This document shows, one piece after another, positions 24,911 through 32,803 of a stretch of 64,000 nt of DNA. Position numbers and translations under genes: made by a program. The notes below the pieces were generated by a model that saw only the letters and a list, made by a program, of their open reading frames with translations, was not told where the DNA came from and made no database searches. Origin of the DNA: CAYSGL01 sp964520985 (GTDB taxonomy: Bacteria > Pseudomonadota > Alphaproteobacteria > Micavibrionales > Micavibrionaceae); contig CAZFPB010000001.1 of assembly GCA_964520985.1 (NCBI GenBank), forward strand, positions 620,001 through 684,000, read 5' to 3'. Within the stretch, counting starts at the first letter, position 1. Every line of letters starts with the position of its first letter.

Positions 24911-25057
24911 ATGGTAAAAGCATTCAATGATGTTGGTAAATTCGCAGCCCGCGCAGTTCACCCTGCTAACGTTGTCCCTGCCATGAGCACACTGGCTCCT
25001 TCCCGCGCGTTCGCACAATCGCTGAGCCCAAAACTGGGCCGCAAACTCGGTCTGTAA
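24911..25057 (+). CDS. 48-residue basic peptide
   Basis: ATG 24911 lies 2 bases after the preceding stop; the frame closes at TAA 25055-25057 and a strong terminator follows at once. The peptide is basic and Ala/Pro-rich, ending LGRKLGL, with VHPANVVPAMSTLAP in the middle. GC-rich third positions argue for real coding. It is weakly hydrophobic and lacks a clear signal. Function unknown; probably translated as the last cistron of the 23693-25057 operon. Confidence 0.6.
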   Translation: MVKAFNDVGKFAARAVHPANVVPAMSTLAPSRAFAQSLSPKLGRKLGL

Positions 25058-25078
25058 TCTACAGACACATAAGAATTC

Positions 25079-25108
25079 AAAAGGGCCGCTTTTGCGGCCC
25101 TTTTATTT
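25079..25108. terminator. Bidirectional intrinsic terminator
   Basis: AAAAGGGCCGC (25079-25089), loop TTTT, GCGGCCCTTTT (25094-25104) followed by ATTTT. The symmetric A/T flanks allow it to stop both the plus-strand 48-residue gene and the minus-strand suf transcript. Confidence 0.9.
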
Positions 25109-25182
25109 TGCCCGGATGAGGGCCAGCGCGAAAAAAAATACGCCGAACGAACTGAATAGATTGACGCAAAGCCGCAGGAATC

Positions 25183-25533
25183 CTAGGCGTTCTCTTTGCG
25201 CTCGACCGTGAAGGATTCGCCGCAACCGCAGCGCCCGGTCTCATTTGGGTTGGTGAAAGTAAAGCCCGAACCCATCTGTCCTTCATCGAAACCGATGGTC
25301 ATGCCGAACAGCATCCAGCTATGAAGTTTAGGGATATAGAGCACGGCGTCGCCCACTTGGATGATGTCATCCGCCTGCGGCGTCTCGTCCATCACATGCT
25401 CCATGGCATAGCTATGGCCCGAACAACCGGTCGATTTGATCGTCAGGCGCAAGCCATAAGCCCCGTCTTTCAACGCGGTCTTTTCAGCAATCGCCTTGGC
25501 AGCAGAGTCGGTAATGGTGATCGGTGCGCTCAT
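25183..25533 (-). CDS. sufA: Iron-sulfur assembly carrier SufA (HesB/IscA family)
   Basis: A-type carrier that passes Fe-S clusters to target proteins. The 116-residue product has the three invariant cysteines: Cys37 in STGCSGHSY, and Cys102 and Cys104 in GRCGCGESF near the C-terminus. It is the last gene of the suf operon, 9 bases after sufT, and is followed by a terminator at 25079-25108. Confidence 0.92.
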   Translation of the reverse strand: MSAPITITDSAAKAIAEKTALKDGAYGLRLTIKSTGCSGHSYAMEHVMDETPQADDIIQVGDAVLYIPKLHSWMLFGMTIGFDEGQMGSGFTFTNPNETGRCGCGESFTVERKENA

Positions 25534-25542
25534 CTCTTTATC

Positions 25543-25959
25543 CTACACGAACATGTTTAATTGAAGTTTAGCGGTCTCGGCCATTTTCGATGGGTCCCAG
25601 GTCGGGTCCCAGACGATATCGACATCGACATGCCCCACTCCTTCCAACGGGAAGATCGCGCCCTGCACCCAGCCCGGCATTTCCTGTGCGACCGGGCACG
25701 CGGGCGAGGTCAGCGTCATCTCGACATAGACATCGGCCTTGCCGTCTTCCTTGTCGGTGACATCGATTTTGTAGATCAGGCCCAGCTCGTAAATATTCAC
25801 CGGGATTTCGGGGTCATACACATCGCGCAAGGCGCGCACGATGATCGGCACAAGCGGATGATCGCTCAGCTCGACATTGCCCGGCTCCGCCAGTTCGTCA
25901 TAGGCATCGCCCACGGCGTTACGGATCATTTCTTCATCGGCGACAGCGTCCATTTTCAT
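25543..25959 (-). CDS. sufT: SUF system maturation protein SufT (MIP18/DUF59)
   Basis: DUF59 proteins help deliver Fe-S clusters to enzymes. The 138-residue product carries the domain signature ALRDVYDPEIPVNIYELGLIY and VEMTLTSPACPVAQEMPGWV with the conserved Cys, followed by VDVDIVWDPTWDPSKM. It overlaps the end of sufS by 4 bases and precedes sufA, the order usual in alphaproteobacterial suf operons. Confidence 0.93.
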   Translation of the reverse strand: MKMDAVADEEMIRNAVGDAYDELAEPGNVELSDHPLVPIIVRALRDVYDPEIPVNIYELGLIYKIDVTDKEDGKADVYVEMTLTSPACPVAQEMPGWVQGAIFPLEGVGHVDVDIVWDPTWDPSKMAETAKLQLNMFV

Positions 25960-27179
25960 GCCAGTAACTCTTTCGCTTTCTTGAGGGCCTTTACCAGTGA
26001 GATAACATCATTTTCGTTATTGTACAGGCCGAACGACGCGCGCACCGTGCCATCGACACCAAAGCGCGTCATCAGCGGCATACAGCAATGATGCCCCGAA
26101 CGCACCGCCACGCCCTGTTTATCAAGGATCATCGCAATATCGGACGTATGCGCCCCCTTCATTGTGAAGGAGATGATACCCGCCTTATCGGCCGCGGTGC
26201 CGTAGTACGTAATGCCCTCGATATCACCAAGCGCGCGCATCGCGCTGTCGAACAGTTTCTTTTCATGCGCTGCGATATCTTCGATACCGATCGCGCGCAC
26301 GTAATCGATCGCCGCGCCCAGACCGATCACCTGAATGATCGCCGGCGTACCGGCTTCAAACCGCGCAGGCGGTTCTTTATAAACAGTATGCGCGAACGTC
26401 ACCGTTTCAATCATGTCGCCGCCACCCTGATACGGCGGCATCGTTTCAAGGACGTCATATTTGCCCCACAGCACGCCCACGCCTGTCGGCCCATAGAGCT
26501 TGTGCCCCGTAAAGCAGAAGAAGTCGCAGCCCAAAGCCTGCACATCGACGCTCAGATGCACGGCGCTTTGCGATCCATCGATCAGCACCTTGATATCGGA
26601 ATTATAGGCCTTCACCTTACGCACGATATCCTGCGCCGGGTTAATCGTGCCGAGCGCGTTAGAGATATGCGTGAACGAAACCAGCTTTGTCTTCTCGGTC
26701 AGCAACCCATCGATTGCGTCGAAATCGAGCGTGCCGTCATCCAGCACCGGCACAACCTTGATCACCACGCCGATTTGGTCGCGCAGCAACTGCCACGGCA
26801 CGATATTGGCGTGATGCTCCATCTGCGTCAGCAGGATTTCATCGCCCGCTTTGAGGAACGTACGCCCCCAGCTTTGCGATACCAAATTGATCGCTTCAGT
26901 CGTATTACGCACGAAGACAATCTCCGTGGCGCTCGGCGCGTTGATAAACTCCGCCGCCTTGATACGCACATTTTCAAATGCGCGCGTCGTCGCTTGCGAA
27001 TTCTGGTACAAGCCGCGGTGAATATTGGCGTAGTAATGATCCATCACGTCGCGCATGACGCCGAACACGATGTTGGGTTTTTGTGCGGAGGACGCGGTGT
27101 CAAGATACGTCAACGGCTTACCATTGACTTGCGCCTCCAGCACCGGGAAATCACTGCGATATTGTGCTACGCCAGCCAT
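25956..27179 (-). CDS. sufS: Cysteine desulfurase SufS
   Basis: PLP enzyme that takes sulfur from cysteine for Fe-S assembly. The 407-residue protein has YLDTASSAQKPN, the PLP lysine in FFCFTGHKLYGPTGVG, and the persulfide Cys365 in RSGHHCCMPLM. ATG 27179 is chosen because AGGAG lies 10 bases upstream; a GTG seven codons earlier is open. The sufD stop lies just downstream of this start, so the genes overlap by 13 bases. No SufE or SufU gene is in the operon. Confidence 0.95.
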   Translation of the reverse strand: MAGVAQYRSDFPVLEAQVNGKPLTYLDTASSAQKPNIVFGVMRDVMDHYYANIHRGLYQNSQATTRAFENVRIKAAEFINAPSATEIVFVRNTTEAINLVSQSWGRTFLKAGDEILLTQMEHHANIVPWQLLRDQIGVVIKVVPVLDDGTLDFDAIDGLLTEKTKLVSFTHISNALGTINPAQDIVRKVKAYNSDIKVLIDGSQSAVHLSVDVQALGCDFFCFTGHKLYGPTGVGVLWGKYDVLETMPPYQGGGDMIETVTFAHTVYKEPPARFEAGTPAIIQVIGLGAAIDYVRAIGIEDIAAHEKKLFDSAMRALGDIEGITYYGTAADKAGIISFTMKGAHTSDIAMILDKQGVAVRSGHHCCMPLMTRFGVDGTVRASFGLYNNENDVISLVKALKKAKELLA

Positions 27180-28177
27180 GACCGGGCTTTCTCCTGCCAC
27201 TCGGCGCGCAGCGCTTCATCGTGGATATACTCAAGCGCCGCGCCGATAAACGATTCAATCATCAAGGCGCGCGCCTGATCTTCTGGAATGCCCCGTGCGC
27301 GCATATAGAACAAAGGCTCTTCATCGAGGCGCCCTGTTGTCGCGCCGTGAGAGCATTTCACATCATCCGCGTAAATTTCCAGCTCCGGCTTGGTATCCAT
27401 TTCGGCGAGCGGCGATAGCATCAATGTGTTGGAGAGCTGGTATCCATCGGTCTTCTGCGCAATCTGATGCACATGCACCTTGCCCTGAAATATCCCGCGC
27501 GCCGCGTCATCCAGCACATTTTTATAGAGCTGGTTCGAGGTGCAGTTCGGTGCCTGATGCTCAATCGTAATTGTCGTGTCGCAATGAACCTTGTCGCCCA
27601 GCAGGTTTACCCCGGTCAGCGTGCAATCTCCGCCCTGTCCCTGCAACTCCGCATGAATCTGGTGGCGGATCAGCGCTGCGCCGAAATTCAGCGCGAGCGT
27701 TTTATACTGCGCATCACGGCCAATCGTGACATGGGTGAAATTGGTATGCACGCCCGCGGCGCTTTCTTCCGACACGCGGTAGTGATGCAGGATCGCGCCG
27801 TCTTCGACGACAATCTGCGTAACCGAATTTTTCCAGTACGCGCCCTGCCCGCTCTGACGCTCGATCAAGGTGATTTCCTGCCCGCGCTTGACATGCACGA
27901 TCAGGCGCGGCGAGAGCATCTGCCCGTCTTGTGCATCGACGCTGATTTCTTCAGACGCAGTAATGAATTTGATGTCCTTGGTGTAACGGGCGTTGATATC
28001 CCACAGCTGCGTGTCGCCATATTGGACTTCGCCGGGCGCGCGGGGATTAAGCAAGGAAACATTGTCGCTCCAGCCGAGTATGGCGGGCTTGAGGGCGAGC
28101 TTCTTCACTGCCGCCGGTAGGTTGGTATATTTCCACCGCTCGGACTTCACGGTCGGCAATGACTCCAAAGAGATCAT
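27167..28177 (-). CDS. sufD: Fe-S scaffold subunit SufD
   Basis: SufD forms the SufBC2D scaffold for cluster assembly. The 336-residue product has the SufB/SufD core beta-helix (KTLALNFGAALIRHQIHAELQG) and the C-terminal motif ADDVKCSHGATTGRLDEEPLFYMRARGI, with the conserved His. It is shorter than E. coli SufD (423), mainly at the N-terminus. It overlaps sufC by 4 bases. Confidence 0.93.
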   Translation of the reverse strand: MISLESLPTVKSERWKYTNLPAAVKKLALKPAILGWSDNVSLLNPRAPGEVQYGDTQLWDINARYTKDIKFITASEEISVDAQDGQMLSPRLIVHVKRGQEITLIERQSGQGAYWKNSVTQIVVEDGAILHHYRVSEESAAGVHTNFTHVTIGRDAQYKTLALNFGAALIRHQIHAELQGQGGDCTLTGVNLLGDKVHCDTTITIEHQAPNCTSNQLYKNVLDDAARGIFQGKVHVHQIAQKTDGYQLSNTLMLSPLAEMDTKPELEIYADDVKCSHGATTGRLDEEPLFYMRARGIPEDQARALMIESFIGAALEYIHDEALRAEWQEKARSWLA

Positions 28178-28923
28178 GCCGCTTCCCCGACGATATCGGC
28201 GTAGCCGTTGGCTTCCAGCTCATGCGCCAGTTCCGGCCCGCCGGTGCGGACAATCTTCCCACGCGCCAACACATGCACCACATCCGGCTTGATGTAATCG
28301 AGCAGACGCTGATAATGCGTGATGACGAGGAACGAGCGGTCTTTCTCGCGCAGGGCATTGACGCCATCCGCGACGATCTTCAGCGCGTCGATATCGAGAC
28401 CGGAATCGGTTTCATCCAGCACCGCGAATTTCGGCTCCAACATCGCCATCTGCAGCACTTCATTGCGCTTCTTCTCGCCGCCGGAGAAACCCACATTTAC
28501 CGCGCGCTTCATCATATCGTCGGCAATGCCGAGCTCCAGCGATTTGCGCTTCATGAATTTCAGGAAGTCGATCGCATCAAGTTCCTTCTCACCGCGCGCT
28601 TTGCGGACAGCGTTAAGCGCTGTCTTAAGGAACGTCGTCATCTGCACGCCCGGAATTTCGATCGGGTACTGAAACGCGAGGAACAGGCCGGCCGCCGCCC
28701 GTTCTTCAGGCGCCATCTCGAGGATACTGGCACCATTGAACAGGATATCGCCGTCCGTCACTTCATAATCCTCGCGCCCCGCCAGCACGTAAGACAGGGT
28801 TGATTTACCCGATCCGTTCGGCCCCATGATGGCATGCACCTTCCCTGGCTCAATCGTCAGATTGATGCCTTTGAGAATTTCCTTATCGCCAATTCTGGCG
28901 TGCAGATTCTTAATTTCGATCAT
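28174..28923 (-). CDS. sufC: Fe-S assembly ATPase SufC
   Basis: ABC-type ATPase of the SufBCD scaffold. The 249-residue protein has Walker A GPNGSGKSTL near residues 35-44, the SufC-type signature VGFSGGEKKRNEVLQMA, Walker B KFAVLDETDSGLDIDALK, and the H-loop FLVITHYQRLLDYI. Length normal. Its first codons overlap the end of the small membrane gene at 28910. Confidence 0.97.
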   Translation of the reverse strand: MIEIKNLHARIGDKEILKGINLTIEPGKVHAIMGPNGSGKSTLSYVLAGREDYEVTDGDILFNGASILEMAPEERAAAGLFLAFQYPIEIPGVQMTTFLKTALNAVRKARGEKELDAIDFLKFMKRKSLELGIADDMMKRAVNVGFSGGEKKRNEVLQMAMLEPKFAVLDETDSGLDIDALKIVADGVNALREKDRSFLVITHYQRLLDYIKPDVVHVLARGKIVRTGGPELAHELEANGYADIVGEAA

Positions 28924-29143
28924 TACCCATCACTTTTTCAATATGTTTTAGCGATTTAAATATTTGGGCCATTCCGAGAATAAGAGCAGAACAAACTATA
29001 AGTATGGCGGCGGCAAAAGCTAAAGCCAAACAAACAATGTAGTCCTTCTCGTAATAATTAAAGGATGAAAGATAGAGTAAAAGGAAAGACAATATGCCCA
29101 TCCCGATACCAAACCATCCAAATAAAGAAAAAGCCTGCCTCAT
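28910..29143 (-). CDS. Unknown 77-residue membrane protein in the suf operon
   Basis: Two predicted membrane spans (FGIGMGILSFLLLYLSS and CLALAFAAAILIVCSALILG) with a basic C-terminus. Base composition is more AT-rich than sufB or sufC. Its end overlaps the sufC start by 14 bases, so the genes are probably coupled. Family not recognised; not a known part of SUF. Confidence 0.65.
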   Translation of the reverse strand: MRQAFSLFGWFGIGMGILSFLLLYLSSFNYYEKDYIVCLALAFAAAILIVCSALILGMAQIFKSLKHIEKVMGNDRN

Positions 29144-29148
29144 AAGAT

Positions 29149-29382
29149 TTATATTTTATTCATCCGCGCTAAACCTTCAGCGATACCGAGCAGGACCAGA
29201 GGCTGGAATACGCCGTTGGCCAAACCAATGACAACAATCGCAAGAGCGTCATCAAAGCCGGCGCCACGATTAACGCCCGCTATAACGCCCAGTATCGTCG
29301 AGATGATACAAACGGTAATCAGAATTACGGCCGCCCAACGCAGGGTGCACACCATATTAATTTTTTCACAGCATTTATTCAT
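29149..29382 (-). CDS. Unknown 77-residue membrane protein, second in the suf operon
   Basis: Two spans (AAVILITVCIISTILGVIAGV and AIVVIGLANGVFQPLVLLGIAEGL), with three cysteines, two of them adjacent at the N-terminus (NKCCEKINMVC). A site CCAAGGAGAC precedes the ATG. The Cys-rich N-terminus would face the cytosol if the protein inserts in the usual way, which in this operon is suggestive but unproven. Different from its neighbour in sequence. Confidence 0.65.
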   Translation of the reverse strand: MNKCCEKINMVCTLRWAAVILITVCIISTILGVIAGVNRGAGFDDALAIVVIGLANGVFQPLVLLGIAEGLARMNKI

Positions 29383-29399
29383 TTATTGTCTCCTTGGGT

Positions 29400-29738
29400 T
29401 TAAGAATTATTGGCGGCTTTTACGCCGGAAATTTTTTCAAGCATGGCATTATTGTTTCCGGCCAGTTCACGCAGTTGCGTCTGACGGGCCAGCAATTCGT
29501 CGAATAGCGCCTTGTCCGCGAACTGACGCAGCTCGCCCGCGCGCGTGAGGAATTCGGCGGCGCCCTGTTCATAGCGGGTGGCCGTGGCGCTTTTGCTCTG
29601 CTCCGACACGGAAAAACCAATCGCATCGTTCATGGCGATAGAGCGGCCTTCTTCCTGCATCAGCTGGATCAGATCATTAGCGAGCGCGATCATCTTTTTG
29701 ATCGCGGCATTCGGGTCTTGCGGTAAAATATCGGTCAT
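29400..29738 (-). CDS. Unknown 112-residue helical protein in the suf operon
   Basis: Cytosolic, almost wholly alpha-helical: AAIKKMIALANDLIQLMQEEGRSI, then ARYEQGAAEFLTRAGEL-type helices (TRYEQGAAEFLTRAGELRQF). Its layout resembles FlgN-like export chaperones, but the operon context gives no support for that. The start is set by AAAAAAAGGAAAA upstream of ATG 29738. It lies 14 bases after sufB. Confidence 0.65.
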   Translation of the reverse strand: MTDILPQDPNAAIKKMIALANDLIQLMQEEGRSIAMNDAIGFSVSEQSKSATATRYEQGAAEFLTRAGELRQFADKALFDELLARQTQLRELAGNNNAMLEKISGVKAANNS

Positions 29739-29752
29739 GGTTTTTCCTTTTT

Positions 29753-31225
29753 TTATCCAACGGATCCTTCGAGCGAGATGCCGACCAGCTTTTGGGCTTC
29801 GACGGCGAACTCCATGGGTAATTTTTGTAAAACTTCCTTGCAGAAGCCATTGACGATTAGCGCAAGCGCTTCTTCTTCGCCGATGCCGCGCTGCTGGCAA
29901 TAAAACAGCTGGTCTTCCGAAATCTTGGAGGTTGTCGCTTCATGCTCGAGCTGCGCACTCGCGTTGCGTGTTTCGATATACGGCACCGTATGCGCGCCGC
30001 ATTGATCGCCGATCAGCAAGCTGTCGCACTGGGTAAAATTGCGCGCGCCATCGGCGCCCGGCATGATTTTTACGAGGCCGCGATAGGTAGAATCTGATTT
30101 CCCGGCGCTGATACCCTTGGCAATAATGCGGCTCTTGGTGTTGGCGCCCAGATGGATCATCTTGGTGCCGGTATCGGCCTGCTGGTAATTATTGGTGATG
30201 GCGACCGAGTAAAACTCGCCCTGGCTGCCTTCGCCCTTCAGAATGCAGGAGGGATATTTCCAGGTGATGGCGGAACCGGTTTCAACCTGCGTCCAGCTGA
30301 CCTTGGAATTGCGGCCTTCGCATAAAGCGCGTTTGGTCACGAAATTATAAATCCCGCCCTTGCCGTTTTCATCGCCCGGCCACCAGTTCTGCACGGTCGA
30401 ATATTTAATCTCGGCCTCTTCATGGGCGATCAGTTCCACCACGGCGGCATGCATCTGGTTTTCATCGCGCATCGGCGCGGTGCAGCCCTCGAGATAGGAC
30501 ACATACGATCCCTTATCGGCGATCAGCAACGTGCGCTCAAACTGCCCTGTGTTTTTCGCGTTCATGCGGAAGTATGTGGACAGCTCCATCGGGCAGCGTA
30601 CACCCGGCGGCACATACACGAACGAGCCATCGGTAAAGACGGCAGAATTCAAACAGGCATGCTTGTTGTCAGCATACGGGACGATCGAACCCAGATATTT
30701 TTGCACCAGGTCCGGACGGCGCTGCACCGCTTCCGAAATTGAACAAAAAATCACGCCCACTTCTTCGAGCTTGGCTTTGAATGTCGTCGCAACCGAGACG
30801 GAATCAAACACCGCATCGACGGCAACCAGATTTTGCGTACCCTCAACGCCCGCCAGAATTTCCTGTTCCTTCAAAGAAATGCCCAGCTTGGCATAGGTCT
30901 CCAGCAATTTGGGATCGACCTCATCGAGTGATTTCGGCGCGCTGCCGATTTTTGGCGCGGCGTAATAATATGCATCCTGATAATCGATTTTCGGAATGAC
31001 CGGCTTTGCCCATTGCGGTTCGGGCATTTTGAGCCAGTGCGCATAGGCCTTGAGGCGCCAGTCGAGCAGCCATTGCGGTTCGTTCTTCTTCGCCGAGATC
31101 AGGCGAATGATATCTTCATTTAAACCCTTGGGCGCATAGTCCATCTCGATGTCGGTTTCAAACCCGGCATCGTATTTGTTGGCGAGGTCTTTGACGGCCT
31201 GAATGGTTTCGGCTTCGATGCTCAT
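29753..31225 (-). CDS. sufB: Fe-S scaffold subunit SufB
   Basis: SufB is the main scaffold on which the cluster is built. The 490-residue product contains the long SufB-specific N-terminal part (IRLISAKKNEPQWLLDWRL), FVYVPPGVRCPMELSTYFR, LEGCTAPMRDENQMHAAVVEL, and the C-terminal SKISEDQLFYCQQRGI with the conserved Cys. Normal length. The start overlaps the upstream regulator by 4 bases (ATGA). Confidence 0.97.
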   Translation of the reverse strand: MSIEAETIQAVKDLANKYDAGFETDIEMDYAPKGLNEDIIRLISAKKNEPQWLLDWRLKAYAHWLKMPEPQWAKPVIPKIDYQDAYYYAAPKIGSAPKSLDEVDPKLLETYAKLGISLKEQEILAGVEGTQNLVAVDAVFDSVSVATTFKAKLEEVGVIFCSISEAVQRRPDLVQKYLGSIVPYADNKHACLNSAVFTDGSFVYVPPGVRCPMELSTYFRMNAKNTGQFERTLLIADKGSYVSYLEGCTAPMRDENQMHAAVVELIAHEEAEIKYSTVQNWWPGDENGKGGIYNFVTKRALCEGRNSKVSWTQVETGSAITWKYPSCILKGEGSQGEFYSVAITNNYQQADTGTKMIHLGANTKSRIIAKGISAGKSDSTYRGLVKIMPGADGARNFTQCDSLLIGDQCGAHTVPYIETRNASAQLEHEATTSKISEDQLFYCQQRGIGEEEALALIVNGFCKEVLQKLPMEFAVEAQKLVGISLEGSVG

Positions 31226-31629
31226 ATGTGCCGCGCAATCATCTGGGCCAGCGAGACATTTTCAAGCGCGGTTTTCATCGCTTCATTCACCGGATCCCAC
31301 TGCCCCTTCACAGCGCAAGTTTTTTCATGACAGCAACCGCCGCCATTTTCAACGCAGGCGGTGAGCAATACGGGCCCTTCGAGCGCGGTAATCACCGACG
31401 CGATGCTGATGTCTTCCGGACGCTTCGAAAGCACATACCCCCCGCTCGCCCCGCGAACAGAGGAAATAACGGTGCCGCGCGCCAGCATCTTTAAAACTTT
31501 GGCAACGGTCGGCTCCGGCAGATTAGAGAGCGTCGCCAGTCCCGATGCGGTCATAAGCGCCCCTTCCCCGCGCGACATCTCGGCGAGGATCACAATCGAA
31601 TAATCCGTCAGTTTTGACAATTTAATCAT
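31222..31629 (-). CDS. SUF operon regulator, Rrf2/IscR-like
   Basis: The 135-residue product has an N-terminal winged helix (KLSKLTDYSIVILAEMSRG) and cysteines at 92, 99, 100 and 105, matching the Cys-x6-Cys-x5-Cys cluster site of IscR-type proteins. It is probably the Fe-S-sensing repressor of its own operon, as is usual for the first gene of alphaproteobacterial suf operons. An inverted repeat near the promoter (31638-31673) is a candidate binding site. Confidence 0.92.
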   Translation of the reverse strand: MIKLSKLTDYSIVILAEMSRGEGALMTASGLATLSNLPEPTVAKVLKMLARGTVISSVRGASGGYVLSKRPEDISIASVITALEGPVLLTACVENGGGCCHEKTCAVKGQWDPVNEAMKTALENVSLAQMIARHI

Positions 31630-31637
31630 GTGAATCA

Positions 31638-31698
31638 GTACGTTAAAAAGGGACGTGTTTCGTACCCTTTATATGCCTGCTTTTATCGCCAATATCAA
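31638..31698 (-). promoter_or_regulatory. suf operon promoter and candidate operator
   Basis: On the minus strand TTGATA (31698-31693) and TATAAA (31673-31668) are 19 bases apart. Just downstream lies an imperfect inverted repeat, AAAGGGTACG...CGTCCCTTT, with a second pair GTACG (31661-31665) / CGTAC (31638-31642). The repeats lie within 40 bases of the regulator's start codon, so autorepression by the Rrf2 protein is plausible. The hairpin plus T5 could also act as a terminator for the upstream fur operon. Confidence 0.45.
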
Positions 31699-31795
31699 GG
31701 GTTCTGCCCCAATAAGACTGATATTCCGCCCTTTTTCCGCCGTTAATGCCTTGTAAATCTTTCAAGCGTAACGTCGGAAATGAACGGAGACTTCG

Positions 31796-31903
31796 ATGCC
31801 AACCAATATTCATGAGATTTTTGCTTCTTCTGTTCAGGCTGCGCCTAAGCCATTGAACATCAGCGGGACGTCGATTAAGGCAATTCCTGCTATGCAGCAG
31901 TAA
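31796..31903 (+). CDS. Possible 35-residue peptide
   Basis: ATG 31796 has GGAG 6 bases upstream and opens 35 codons ending at TAA 31901. The peptide (MPTNIHEIFASSVQ start) has no membrane span. It overlaps the end of the convergent DUF1491 gene by 14 bases. Evidence rests on the ribosome site alone, so it may be chance. Confidence 0.35.
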   Translation: MPTNIHEIFASSVQAAPKPLNISGTSIKAIPAMQQ

Positions 31904-32258
31904 CAAAAGGATTCTTCATTCCTTTATCTTCGACTTCGATCACCCAGAGGTCGGGATCACGAGAGCAAGCGCGCGCGATATAGTCGTCCGCGCTTTTTTC
32001 ATCGGTGATGTCGTCTTTCAGCGCGGGCATCCATGTCAGATCACCCTCCAGATTACGCAGTTGGGTCAAAAGGCGGCACTGCCCAGCCATATCGGCAATT
32101 TTAAGCAGAACCAGCCCGCCCGTTTTATCGCCGCGCTGCGCGACATACACACCAACCCCCTGCGCCGAGAGCTCACGGATTTTGGCGTCGAGCCAGAGGT
32201 AAGTGGGAAGGCGGTTCTCCAAACAATCAGACCCAGAGATGCATCGCTTTAGCGCCAT
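31890..32258 (-). CDS. DUF1491 family protein
   Basis: The product of up to 122 residues fits DUF1491, an alphaproteobacterial family of unknown role: LPTYLWLDAKIRELSAQG, VAQRGDKTGGLVLLKI, and the C-terminal YIARACSRDPDLWVIEVED. The first 14 codons overlap the previous gene; a TTG 12 codons in could be the true start. It is the last gene of the fur-led group. Confidence 0.8.
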   Translation of the reverse strand: MALKRCISGSDCLENRLPTYLWLDAKIRELSAQGVGVYVAQRGDKTGGLVLLKIADMAGQCRLLTQLRNLEGDLTWMPALKDDITDEKSADDYIARACSRDPDLWVIEVEDKGMKNPFVTAA

Positions 32259-32538
32259 CCGGAATGTACTGCTTATATTCTTCTAACACTGCAGCCCCTT
32301 CCTCATTCAGCATGATTTTACCATCGGCCGCATTGCAAAAAGCGGCGATGCGCTCGAGCGGCGACACGGAAACAGTCATAGGCCATTCATTACTGCGGGC
32401 AACTTCTTCAAATACGGCGCGCGCTTCTTTTTTTAATTCTATTTCTGACAAAGGATGATCTTCCAATGATTTCAGAAACGAATATGTTTGCATCTGCTCC
32501 GGAGTGAAACCCTTCTCTGAAAATTGAAAAATTAGCAT
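32227..32538 (-). CDS. Unknown 103-residue protein
   Basis: Start at ATG 32538 with CAGGAGA upstream (MLIFQFSEKGFTPEQM). Two helices with acidic residues, then SPLERIAAFCNAADGKIMLNEEGAAVLEEY. No signal or span. It lies between the Cys-rich 81-residue gene and DUF1491 in the fur transcription unit. Family not recognised. Confidence 0.65.
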   Translation of the reverse strand: MLIFQFSEKGFTPEQMQTYSFLKSLEDHPLSEIELKKEARAVFEEVARSNEWPMTVSVSPLERIAAFCNAADGKIMLNEEGAAVLEEYKQYIPDGAKAMHLWV

Positions 32539-32555
32539 TATACTCTCCTGACTGT

Positions 32556-32801
32556 TTAGTGGCCCGAATGTTGCGAATGTTCGAACACCCAGCATTCCAC
32601 CACGGTTTTGGCTTCGCGCGACGGACTGGGATGGTGGTAGCGCAGGATGTGCATGCCGGCGATGATGGCCTCGCGCTCCGACAACCCATGCCCGCGTAAA
32701 TTATCATAGGCCGTCAGCACAATATCCTTACAGCGGCACCGCTCCGGCTCTTGCGCCTTATCAAAAAACTCCACGCAATTGTCAGGATCGGATACAGCCA
32801 T
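32556..32801 (-). CDS. Small Cys/His-rich protein downstream of fur
   Basis: The 81-residue product has cysteines at 9, 22, 24 and 69 and a His-rich C-terminal half (MHILRYHHPSPSRE, HSQHSGH), a composition compatible with metal binding. It starts 2 bases after the fur stop. The EPERCRCKDIVLTAYDNLRGHGLSE region looks like a conserved core. Family not recognised; the neighbour suggests a role in metal homeostasis, by inference. Confidence 0.7.
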   Translation of the reverse strand: MAVSDPDNCVEFFDKAQEPERCRCKDIVLTAYDNLRGHGLSEREAIIAGMHILRYHHPSPSREAKTVVECWVFEHSQHSGH

Positions 32802-32803
32802 GG

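Noticed and set aside
26088..27278. Plus-strand frame across sufS (about 396 codons)
   Set aside because: Antisense to sufS and sufD; composition typical of antisense shadows, no family match.
31643..31906. Minus-strand frame of 87 codons upstream of the Rrf2 gene
   Set aside because: It runs through the suf promoter region and its product looks random; no ribosome site.
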